Assembly: GCA_963820315.1 (NCBI GenBank)
Contig: CAWFZK010000008.1
Location: forward strand, 1-64,000
Source: JACVRW01 sp963820315
GTDB taxonomy: Bacteria > Actinomycetota > Thermoleophilia > Solirubrobacterales > Thermoleophilaceae
Length of the DNA stretch: 64,000 nucleotides
Direction: 5' to 3'
Numbering within the stretch: the stretch's first letter is position 1; each line of letters opens with the position of its first letter. Shown here in pieces: positions 57,383 to 64,000 of the stretch. The notes beneath the pieces were generated by a model, which searched no databases, was not told the DNA's origin, and worked only from the letters and a program-made list of their open reading frames with translations. The translations under genes and the position numbers were made by a program.

Positions 57383-57411
57383 AGACTATGGCGGGCGGCG
57401 GGACGTTTCAA
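57383..57411 (-). promoter_or_regulatory. housekeeping-type promoter of the membrane-module/cox operon
   Basis: On the minus strand: -35 TTGAAA (57406-57411), a 17-base spacer, and -10 TAGTCT (57383-57388, TANNNT). Transcription would begin near 57376, 53 bases before GTG 57323. It is the best sigma-70-like promoter seen in the window and sits in the gap shared with the divergent PafBC gene. Confidence 0.6.
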
Positions 57412-57423
57412 GGCCGCAAATAG

Positions 57424-57436
57424 CGGCGTAACGCCG
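57424..57436. promoter_or_regulatory. inverted repeat CGGCGT-A-ACGCCG in the cox/pafBC divergent gap
   Basis: A perfect 6-1-6 inverted repeat 13 bases upstream of the cox -35 box and 66 bases upstream of the WYL gene ATG. Its position suits an operator for either gene. A TATGCT box at 57468-57473 may be the -10 of the WYL gene. Confidence 0.35.
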
Positions 57437-57502
57437 AGATGGGGGGCTGCCCGCGGGGTTTACTGCTTATGCTCGTAGCGCGCCCCGGCGCACCAACTCA
57501 CC

Positions 57503-59539
57503 ATGGCCAAGGACACCGAGAAGCTCATCCGGCAGCTCAGTCTGATCTCGTTCCTGATGGCGGAGCGCCGGCCCGTATCCGCGCTCGAGATCAAGCAGGA
57601 CGTCGAGGGCTACTCGCAGATGAACGACGAGGCCTTCGCCCGCCGCTTCTACGCGGACCGCGCCGAGCTCGACTCGCTCGGCATCCACCTCAAGGTCGAC
57701 AAGCCCGCCGAGGGCTACTACGAGGCGGAGAACTACTCGCTGCCGCCGGAGAACTTCTACCTGCCCGCGATCGAGTTCACCGACCAGGAGCTCGGCGCGC
57801 TGCGCACCGCGCTGTCGCTGCTCGATGGCGAGTTCGCCTACGCCGAGCCGCTGCGGCTCGCGCTCCAGCAGCTGTCGTGGGGCAAGCCCTCCCCGCTCGA
57901 CGCGCCGGAGCAGGGCAGCGTCGCGCTGGCGGTCACCGCTGGTGCCGGCGGTCGCGACCTGTCACAGCGCCTCTCGAAGATCGAGACGGCGATCTTCCGC
58001 CGCAAGACGATCCTCTTCGACTACTACACGATCGGCCGCGACGCGGAGGAGAAGCGCAAGGTCGACCCCTACCACCTCCTCTACCGCGGCGGGCAGTTCT
58101 ACCTGATCGGCTACGCGCACGAGCGTGACGACGTGCGCGTCTTCCGCGTGTCGCGCATCCGCGGCAAGGTCGGCTACTCGTCGAAGGCGGAGCACGACTT
58201 CAACCGGCCCGAGGACTTCGACCCGCGCATCTACGCGACCCGCACGGACTGGCAGCTGGGCGACACCAAGGGGCGCGCCCGCATCCACCTGTCCAACCGC
58301 GTCGACTGGCTCGCGCTGCGCCATTTCGGGCACGCCGGCGAGGTCACGGAGACCGAGGACGGCGTCTTGTTCGAGACCGACTACGCCGACTCGCGCCAGA
58401 TGGTCGCCTGGGTGCTCGGGCTCGGCGAGCAGGCCCGCATCGAGGGACCGGACGAGCTCGCCGACGAGGCGCGCGAGCGGCTCGAGCTCGTGATCGAGCG
58501 CCACGCTCAGCCACTCGAGCCCGCGGCGCCGGCGCGCGCGCGGCGCCAGAGGGAGGCCGACGACGATGACGACGGCCACGAATCGCCGATCAGGCCCGAG
58601 CGCTTCGCGCGGCTCGTCACGCTGGCCGGCCTGCTGATCGAGGCGGCGCGCCAGGCGCACAAGCTCGACGTGCGCGAGCTCTGCGCGTCGCTGCAGGTGA
58701 GCGAGCAGGAGCTGCGTCAGGACATCGATGTCCTCAACGTCGTGAACTTCGGCGGCGGCTCGTACGTGCTCTACGCCGAGGTGCAGGGCGACCAGATCGA
58801 GGTCGACCCGGAGCCCTACGGGGACAACTTCGCGCGCCCGGCGCGGCTGCTGCCGCTCGAGGCGAAGGCGCTCGCCGCGGCGATCGACCTGATCGGCGAG
58901 CACCTGCCGGAGGGCTCGCTCGCCTCCGCGCGCCAGAAGATCGTCGACGCGCTCGGCCAGGATCCCGCCGAGGAGGGCCTCCAGATCACGACCGCCAAGG
59001 GCGACGACTCCGAGGTCGCGCGCGTTGTGTCGAGCGCGATCACCTCGCAGCGGCTGCTGCGCATCGACTACTACAAGGAGAACGAGGACGAGTTCACCGA
59101 GCGGACGATCGAGCCCTACAAGCTCGCCAACGGGCAGGAGGGCTGGTACATCCACTCGTACGACCTCGAGAAGGACGCGTCGCGCTCGTACCGGCTCGAT
59201 CGCATCCGCGAGGCGACCGTGCTCGACGAGAGCTTCGAGCGGCGCCCGGGGATCGAGCCCGACGTCCACGGCTGGCTCGCCACCGGCGAGGTCCCCTCCT
59301 CGCGGACCGCGCGCATCTGGGTTTCACCCGAGCGGGCCCGCTGGGCGCGCGAGGACCGGCGCGTGGTCGAGGAGCTCGAGGACGGCGCCGTGATCGTCGA
59401 GCGCACCTACGCCTCACACCAGTGGCTCGCGCGCGAGATCCTCAAGGAGGGCGGCGCCGCCGTGGTGCTGGAGCCGGACGAGGCTCGCCAGGCGGTGCTC
59501 GAGGCCGCCGAGACGCTGGCGGGCGCCGTCAAGCGCTGA
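57503..59539 (+). CDS. pafBC: double WYL-domain transcriptional regulator (PafB-PafC fusion type)
   Basis: A 678-residue protein with two copies of the HTH-WYL-WCX architecture. The first winged helix is at about 5-65 (LIRQLSLISFLMAERRPVSA, FARRFYADRAELDSLGIHLK) and the first WYL domain at about 155-215 (ILFDYYTIGRDAEEKRKVDP, HLLYRGGQFYLIGYAHERDD). An acidic linker is near 345-360. The second HTH is at 366-430 and the second WYL at 515-580 (LLRIDYYKENEDEFTERTIE, GWYIHSYDLEKDASRSYRLD). In mycobacteria PafB and PafC form a complex that activates DNA-damage genes, probably on binding single-stranded DNA. ATG 57503. Confidence 0.92.
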   Translation: MAKDTEKLIRQLSLISFLMAERRPVSALEIKQDVEGYSQMNDEAFARRFYADRAELDSLGIHLKVDKPAEGYYEAENYSLPPENFYLPAIEFTDQELGALRTALSLLDGEFAYAEPLRLALQQLSWGKPSPLDAPEQGSVALAVTAGAGGRDLSQRLSKIETAIFRRKTILFDYYTIGRDAEEKRKVDPYHLLYRGGQFYLIGYAHERDDVRVFRVSRIRGKVGYSSKAEHDFNRPEDFDPRIYATRTDWQLGDTKGRARIHLSNRVDWLALRHFGHAGEVTETEDGVLFETDYADSRQMVAWVLGLGEQARIEGPDELADEARERLELVIERHAQPLEPAAPARARRQREADDDDDGHESPIRPERFARLVTLAGLLIEAARQAHKLDVRELCASLQVSEQELRQDIDVLNVVNFGGGSYVLYAEVQGDQIEVDPEPYGDNFARPARLLPLEAKALAAAIDLIGEHLPEGSLASARQKIVDALGQDPAEEGLQITTAKGDDSEVARVVSSAITSQRLLRIDYYKENEDEFTERTIEPYKLANGQEGWYIHSYDLEKDASRSYRLDRIREATVLDESFERRPGIEPDVHGWLATGEVPSSRTARIWVSPERARWAREDRRVVEELEDGAVIVERTYASHQWLAREILKEGGAAVVLEPDEARQAVLEAAETLAGAVKR

Positions 59540-59572
59540 TCCGAGCGCGTCGCGCCGGGTAGCCTGCCGTTC

Positions 59573-60034
59573 GTGGCCTCCCGCAGGAGCCAGATCGAGA
59601 TGACGCCTGAGGAGCTGGGCGCGTTCCTCGCCGAGCAGATGGTCATGCAGTGCGCGACGGTCGGGCCGCGCGGCCTCCCGCACATGGTGCCGCTCTGGTA
59701 CGTCGTCGGTGACGGCGAGTTGCGCGGCTGGACCTACGCGAAGTCGCAGAAGGCGAAGAACCTGGAGCGCGATCCGCGCGCCACGCTCGGAATCGAGGAG
59801 GGCGTGCAGTACCAGGATCTGCGCGGGGTGATGTTCGAGTGCGACGTCAAGGTCGAGCGCGAGCCGGAGGTCGTCGAGGGCTTCGGGCTCGAGCTGTTCG
59901 AGCGCTACGCGGGCGACCTCGGGCCCGAGATACGCGAGATGGTCGCGAAGCAGGCGCAGAAGCGCGTCGGCCTGACCTTCGTTCCCTACCGAGAGGTGAC
60001 CTGGGACCACCGGAAATTGGGCGGTACGTACTAG
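59573..60034 (+). CDS. pyridoxamine 5'-phosphate oxidase-like (F420/FMN) protein
   Basis: A 153-residue split-barrel protein: MTPEELGAFLAEQMVMQCAT, GPRGLPHMVPLWYVVGDGEL and GWTYAKSQKAKNLERDPRAT are the PNPOx-family core that binds FMN or F420. The C-terminal RVGLTFVPYREVTWDHRKLG is typical of the actinobacterial group. Substrate unknown. GTG 59573; the stop abuts the rmlA ATG. Confidence 0.87.
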   Translation: MASRRSQIEMTPEELGAFLAEQMVMQCATVGPRGLPHMVPLWYVVGDGELRGWTYAKSQKAKNLERDPRATLGIEEGVQYQDLRGVMFECDVKVEREPEVVEGFGLELFERYAGDLGPEIREMVAKQAQKRVGLTFVPYREVTWDHRKLGGTY

Positions 60035-61103
60035 ATGAAGGGACTCGATCCTCTCCGGGGGGACAGGAACGCGCCTGCGCCCGCTCACACACACGAGCGC
60101 CAAGCAGCTCGTGCCCGTGGCGAACAAGCCCGTGCTCTTCTACGGGATCGAGGCGATGGCGAGCGCCGGGATCAGGGAGGTCGGGATCATCATCGCGCCC
60201 GAGACCGGCGGTGAGATCCGCGCTGCGGCCGGCGACGGGTCGCAGTTCGGCGTGTCGATCGAGTACATCGAGCAGGACGCCCCGCTCGGGCTGGCGCACG
60301 CGGTGCTGACCGCGGAGCAGTTCCTCGCCGACTCGCCGTTCGTCATGTACCTCGGCGACAACCTGCTGCGCGACGGCATCGTCAAGCTGGTCGAGACCTT
60401 CCGCTCGGAGGAGCCCGACGCGCTCATCCTGCTCACGCCCGTGCCGGACCCCGAGCACTACGGCGTGGCCGAGCTGGACGGCGACGGGCGCGTCGCGCGG
60501 CTCGTCGAGAAGCCGCCCGAGCCCAAGACCGACCTCGCGCTCGTCGGCGTGTACATGTTCACGCCCGCGATCTTCGGCGCCGCCCGCGCGATCGAGCCGT
60601 CGGGACGCGGCGAGCTCGAGATCACAGACGCGATCCAGGAGCTCGTGAACACCGGCCTGCGCGTCGACCCGCACATCGTGCACGGCTGGTGGAAGGACAC
60701 CGGCCAGGTGCAGGACATGCTCGAGGCCAACCGGCTGATCCTGGACGACCTCGCCGAGCGCGTAGAGGGCGAGCTCATCGAGAGCCGCGTGGAGGGCCGT
60801 GTCGTGATCGAGGAAGGCGCTCGGCTCGAGCGCGCGACCGTCCGCGGCCCGGCGATCATCGGCCGCGGGGCGAGGATCACGGACGCCTACATCGGCCCCT
60901 ACACCGCCATCGGCGAGAACGTGACGATCGAACGCGCCGAGCTCGAGCACTCGATCGTGCTGGGCGGCTCCGAGATCAGCGACCTGGAGTACCGCATCGA
61001 GGCGAGCCTGATCGGCAAGCACGTGCGGATCCGGCGCGGCCCGCCGCTGCCGAAGGCCTACCGCTTCGTGGTCGGCGACAACGCGGACGTGCAGATCCTG
61101 TGA
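60035..61103 (+). CDS. rmlA: glucose-1-phosphate thymidylyltransferase, long form, frameshift at 60047
   Basis: ATG 60035 reads only four good codons (MKGL). Removing one base at 60047 restores the expected LILSGGTGTRLRPLTHTSAK, QLVPVANKPVLFYGIEAMAS, so the gene is intact apart from one inserted base. VMYLGDNLLRDGI is the metal/sugar site and GWWKDTGQVQDMLEANRLIL the core; the C-terminal 90 residues are left-handed beta-helix hexapeptides. About 355 residues. It activates glucose-1-phosphate to dTDP-glucose, the first step of dTDP-rhamnose synthesis. The stop overlaps the rmlD GTG. Confidence 0.92.
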
Positions 61104-61912
61104 GGCTGGTGGTGACAGGCGCGGGCGGGATGCTCGGGCAGGACGTGCTGCGCGCCGCCGGCCCGGACGCGGTCGGCCTGACGCGTGCGGAGCTCGACGT
61201 GACCGATGGCGACGCCGTGCGCGCGGCCATCGGCCCGGACGACGTCGTCATCAACTGCGCGGCCTGGACTGACGTGGACGGCGCCGAGGAACACCCCGAG
61301 GACGCGCTCCGGGTCAACGCGGAGGGCGCCCGCAACGTCGCCGCGGCGGCCGGGGCCGTGATCTACGTGTCGAGCGACTACGTCTTCGATGGGACGAAGG
61401 ACAGCCCGTACGTCGAGTCGGACCGGCGCAACCCCGTGTCCGCCTACGGGCGCTCGAAGGCGGAGGGTGAGCTCGCGACGCTCGAGGCGAACCCGCGCAG
61501 CCACGTCGTGCGCACATCGTGGCTGTTCGGCGTCGGAGGGGGCAACTTCGTCGCCACGATGCTGCGCCTCGGCGCGGAGCGCGACTCGGTGCGGGTCGTC
61601 GACGATCAGGTCGGTCAGCCCACCTACACGGGCCACCTCGCGGAGGCGCTCATCCAGATCGCGGACAGCGACGAGTACGGCATCCACCACCGCAGCGCCG
61701 GCGGCCAGTGCTCGTGGTACGAGCTGGCGCGCTTCGTGTTCGAGACGGCGGAGGTCGACTGCGAGATCGAGCCCTGCACCACCGCCGAGTTCCCGCGGCC
61801 CGCGCAGCGTCCGGCCTACTCCGTGCTCGGGAGCGAGCGCGAGGAGGCGAACCTGCCCGACTGGCAGCGCGGCGTCGACGAGTACCTCGCCGCCCGCGAG
61901 GTGCGCGCATGA
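61100..61912 (+). CDS. rmlD: dTDP-4-dehydrorhamnose reductase
   Basis: A 270-residue reductase. VVTGAGGMLGQDVLRAAGP is the Rossmann motif, VINCAAWTDVDGAEEHPEDA the RmlD signature, and DSPYVESDRRNPVSAYGRSK carries the catalytic YxxxK. VRTSWLFGVGGGNFVATMLR confirms the assignment. It makes dTDP-L-rhamnose. GTG 61100 overlaps the rmlA stop and its own stop overlaps the rmlB ATG, both by 4 bases. No rmlC is in the operon. Confidence 0.93.
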   Translation: MRLVVTGAGGMLGQDVLRAAGPDAVGLTRAELDVTDGDAVRAAIGPDDVVINCAAWTDVDGAEEHPEDALRVNAEGARNVAAAAGAVIYVSSDYVFDGTKDSPYVESDRRNPVSAYGRSKAEGELATLEANPRSHVVRTSWLFGVGGGNFVATMLRLGAERDSVRVVDDQVGQPTYTGHLAEALIQIADSDEYGIHHRSAGGQCSWYELARFVFETAEVDCEIEPCTTAEFPRPAQRPAYSVLGSEREEANLPDWQRGVDEYLAAREVRA

Positions 61913-62892
61913 AGCTGCTCGTGACAGGCGCGGCCGGCTTCATCGGCTCGACCTACGTGCGCCTGATCCAGGACGAGCACGACGTCGTCGTGCTGGACAA
62001 GCTGACGTACGCCGGGCGCCGCGAGAACCTGCCCGACGGGGTCGAGCTGGTGGTCGGCTCGATCGAGGACCGGGCGCTCGTCATGGAGCTCGCCGAGGGC
62101 GTCGACGCGATCGTGAACTTCGCCGCCGAGTCCCACGTCGACCGCTCGATCGCCGACCAGGACGTCTTCGCGCGCACCCACGTGATCGGGACGAGCGTGC
62201 TGCTCGACGCGGCGCGCGAGCGCGGCGTCGGCCGCTACCTGCAGGTCTCGACCGACGAGGTCTACGGGTCGATCCCGGAGGGCTCGTTCACGGAGACCTC
62301 GCCGCTCGACCCCTCCTCCCCCTACTCGGCGACCAAGGCGGGCGGCGACCTGCTCGTCTCCGCACACGCGCACACCTACGGGATCGAGGCGGTGATCTGC
62401 CGCGGCTCGAACAACTACGGCCCGCGCCAGTACCCGGAGAAGCTGATCCCGCTCTGCATCCTGAACGCGCTCCACGACGACCCGTTGCCCGTCTACGGCG
62501 ACGGCCGCCAGATCCGCAACTGGCTCTACGTGGAGGACTTCGCGCGCGGAATCCAGACCGTGCTCGAGCGCGGCCGCAGCGGCGAGGCGTACAACGTCGG
62601 CGGCCCGGACGAGTGCGAGAACATCGAGGTCGTCCGCCGCATCCTCGAGCTGACCGGCCGCGACGAATCGCTCATCGAGTACGTCAAGGACCGGCCCGGG
62701 CACGACCGGCGCTACTCGCTCAGCTCAGACAAGCTGAAGGCCGAGCTCGGCTGGGAGGCGCAGGTCCGCTTCGAGGAAGGTCTCGCCCGCACGGTCGGCT
62801 GGTACCGGGACAACGAGGCCTGGTGGGGGCCGATCCGCTCGGGCGAGTACCGCGCTTACTACGAGCAGCACTACGGCAAAGCGCTCGGCTAG
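61909..62892 (+). CDS. rmlB: dTDP-glucose 4,6-dehydratase
   Basis: A 327-residue dehydratase. KLLVTGAAGFIGSTYVRLIQ is the NAD site, NFAAESHVDRSIADQDVFAR and LQVSTDEVYGSIPEGSFTET the substrate region, and PYSATKAGGDLLVSAHAHTY the YxxxK. CRGSNNYGPRQYPEKLIPLC and KDRPGHDRRYSLSSDKLKAE are diagnostic of RmlB. It converts dTDP-glucose to the 4-keto-6-deoxy sugar. Last gene of the rhamnose operon; the stop shares CTAG with the convergent LVIVD-like gene. Confidence 0.95.
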   Translation: MKLLVTGAAGFIGSTYVRLIQDEHDVVVLDKLTYAGRRENLPDGVELVVGSIEDRALVMELAEGVDAIVNFAAESHVDRSIADQDVFARTHVIGTSVLLDAARERGVGRYLQVSTDEVYGSIPEGSFTETSPLDPSSPYSATKAGGDLLVSAHAHTYGIEAVICRGSNNYGPRQYPEKLIPLCILNALHDDPLPVYGDGRQIRNWLYVEDFARGIQTVLERGRSGEAYNVGGPDECENIEVVRRILELTGRDESLIEYVKDRPGHDRRYSLSSDKLKAELGWEAQVRFEEGLARTVGWYRDNEAWWGPIRSGEYRAYYEQHYGKALG

Positions 62893-64000
62893 AGGCGCGG
62901 GCCGAGCACGCAGACACCGAAGCGGCGGCCGGCCGCCGCGACGGCCAGCGCCCCACGCGAGCGGCGCTCCCGGCGGCCGATGCGACCGCGATCGACCCAG
63001 CGATCGGTCAGCGGGAGCCTGTCCCCGGGCGCACGCGCGTAGAAGATCAGCTCGAGCGGGGCGCCGGGCCGGGCGCGCCGGCTGACGCGCGCGGGTACGA
63101 CCCGCACCGCGTCCGAGCCGAGCCTCGGCAGGCGCATCAGGACACGGTGGCCGCGGCGATCGAAGCGAGCCCCACGCGGGAGGCGCAGCGGCCGGACGTA
63201 CGCCGGCAGCTGCAGCTCGAGGCGCACGTTGCGGGCGACGGGTCCAGAAATCCGTCCCGCGCCGAAGCGAATCCGCAGCCGCTCGCCCGGGCGGGCGACG
63301 TCCACCCCGTCGTCGACGGCGCCGACGACCTCGAGCGCGCGGTCCGGACGGCGCGAGCGGGCGGGCCGCCGCACCGGCCCCAGCGCCGCGCGTTCGAGCT
63401 CGATCACGTCTATGCCCTTGGCGTGATCGAGCACGTACACGACCTCACCCGCCGGATCGGTCGGCGCGTAGAGCGCTCCCCAGACCATCGCGGTGTCGCT
63501 GATGTAGTAGCCGACCTGCGTGATGCGGCGCGGGTCCCGCACGTTCAGGAGGCGAACGCCCTGCTGGAAGAAGCCGGCCGCCACGAGCCCGTCACGGTGA
63601 TCGAAGTAGTGCGACGAGCACACGATTCCGGCGCGGCCGTCGCGCTCGACCTCGAAGCGGTCCAGCGGCCGGACGCGGGCCCCCGCGCGGATCTCCCAGG
63701 TCTGGAAGCTGCCGGCGCCGCGGCAACCGCGCCTCAGATCCTCCTCGGTCACGAGCAGCGTGCTGTCCGAGACGCGCAGCGAGTTGTGATGGATCACGTT
63801 GTTCCAGGGCGGGACCGCGCCGCGCCGGTTCGTGCGAAAGCGCAGGCGCGGATGCGCCGGGTCGCGAACGTCGTAGGCGGCGGTGCCGCCCGAGCCGGCA
63901 ACCCAGGCGAGGCCCGAGCCGTCGACCTGCACGTCGTGCGTGCCGAAGAGCCCGGAGACGGCGTCGACTCGGACCGTACCGGCGAAGCGCGGGTGGCTCG
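62889..64000 (-). CDS. LVIVD-repeat-like extracellular protein (5' end outside window)
   Basis: C-terminal 370 residues of a protein whose frame stays open to the right edge. Beta-propeller-like repeats are visible (SGLAWVAGSGGTAAYDVRDP, AHPRLRFRTN, LLVTEEDLRRGCRGAGSFQT, GVRLLNVRDPRRITQVGYYI, EVVYVLDHAKGIDVIELE). The last 150 residues are a beta-rich basic domain (RLRIRFGAGRISGPVARNVR, RLPRLGSDAVRVVPARVSRR). It resembles choice-of-anchor/LVIVD surface proteins and probably is exported; the signal would lie beyond the window. Confidence 0.75.
   Translation of the reverse strand, partial: SHPRFAGTVRVDAVSGLFGTHDVQVDGSGLAWVAGSGGTAAYDVRDPAHPRLRFRTNRRGAVPPWNNVIHHNSLRVSDSTLLVTEEDLRRGCRGAGSFQTWEIRAGARVRPLDRFEVERDGRAGIVCSSHYFDHRDGLVAAGFFQQGVRLLNVRDPRRITQVGYYISDTAMVWGALYAPTDPAGEVVYVLDHAKGIDVIELERAALGPVRRPARSRRPDRALEVVGAVDDGVDVARPGERLRIRFGAGRISGPVARNVRLELQLPAYVRPLRLPRGARFDRRGHRVLMRLPRLGSDAVRVVPARVSRRARPGAPLELIFYARAPGDRLPLTDRWVDRGRIGRRERRSRGALAVAAAGRRFGVCVLGPRL

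Noticed and set aside
57421..57480. Candidate SigB-type promoter in front of the WYL gene
   Set aside because: No GTTT/GGGTAT pair at proper spacing was found. Only a TATGCT -10-like box is visible, without a matching -35.

Overview
The window is very GC-rich (roughly 70% by eye), densely packed and full of GTG starts and 4-base gene overlaps. Its gene content includes a PafBC-type double-WYL regulator, MmyB-type XRE regulators, a form I aerobic CO dehydrogenase and a stand-alone LigD-type ATP-dependent DNA ligase. This fits a soil or environmental actinobacterium, probably of the Thermoleophilia (Solirubrobacterales/Gaiellales) type; that placement is inference. No rRNA, tRNA, CRISPR array, prophage or classical insertion sequence was seen. 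No gene-free stretch exceeds 300 bases.

Layout. 1-16 kb: the 3' end of a MalT/LuxR regulator, a carboxymuconolactone-decarboxylase-like protein, membrane proteins (including an AI-2E family transporter), DUF2252, a PAP2 phosphatase overlapping a lipid kinase, a SnoaL-like protein divergent from an MmyB-type regulator across a long palindrome, a transglutaminase-like protein, a cupin, a small secreted protein, PhzF, a nucleoside deaminase, a Tat-exported FAD oxidase, DNA ligase, and an XRE-cupin regulator. 15.6-20.6 kb: an HIBADH-type dehydrogenase, a cupin, a hydratase-like protein, a small membrane protein, a UGT-type glycosyltransferase and a DmpA-type aminopeptidase. 20.6-41.2 kb: two secreted DUF11 proteins flank a catabolic block made of a deacetylase, an S9 peptidase, a complete Dpp/Opp-type ABC importer, a Rieske oxygenase, a CocE hydrolase, an aldehyde dehydrogenase and a class III aminotransferase. 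41.3-46.5 kb: DUF4396 behind a CsoR-like operator, an AbiEi/DUF559 gene bounded by two related hairpins, a ferritin-like protein, EcsC, an SDR, a YhaM-like nuclease and a MocA-like cytidylyltransferase.

46.5-57.3 kb is the centrepiece. It is a minus-strand CO dehydrogenase locus that looks like one transcript of 13 genes. Five small single-pass membrane proteins come first, stacked with 4-base overlaps. They are followed by coxM, coxS, coxL (with the form I AYRCSFR active-site loop), an XdhC/CoxF protein with a C-terminal YHS domain, coxD (MoxR ATPase), coxE (VWA), a tiny CYPGC protein and a free-standing copy of one internal CoxL domain. CoxG and a zinc-ribbon protein follow after a gap. A good housekeeping-type promoter lies upstream of the first membrane gene, in the space it shares with the divergent PafBC gene. 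57.5-64 kb: PafBC, a PNPOx-like protein, the rmlA-rmlD-rmlB dTDP-rhamnose operon and a truncated LVIVD-like protein.

About 20 apparent single-base frameshifts interrupt otherwise well-preserved genes between 16 and 60 kb, seven of them in one DUF11 gene. They occur in both directions, leave the downstream frames open, and hit housekeeping-type genes such as rmlA and coxG. Assembly or base-calling indels are therefore the likeliest cause. Interrupted genes are given here with their full reconstructed span.
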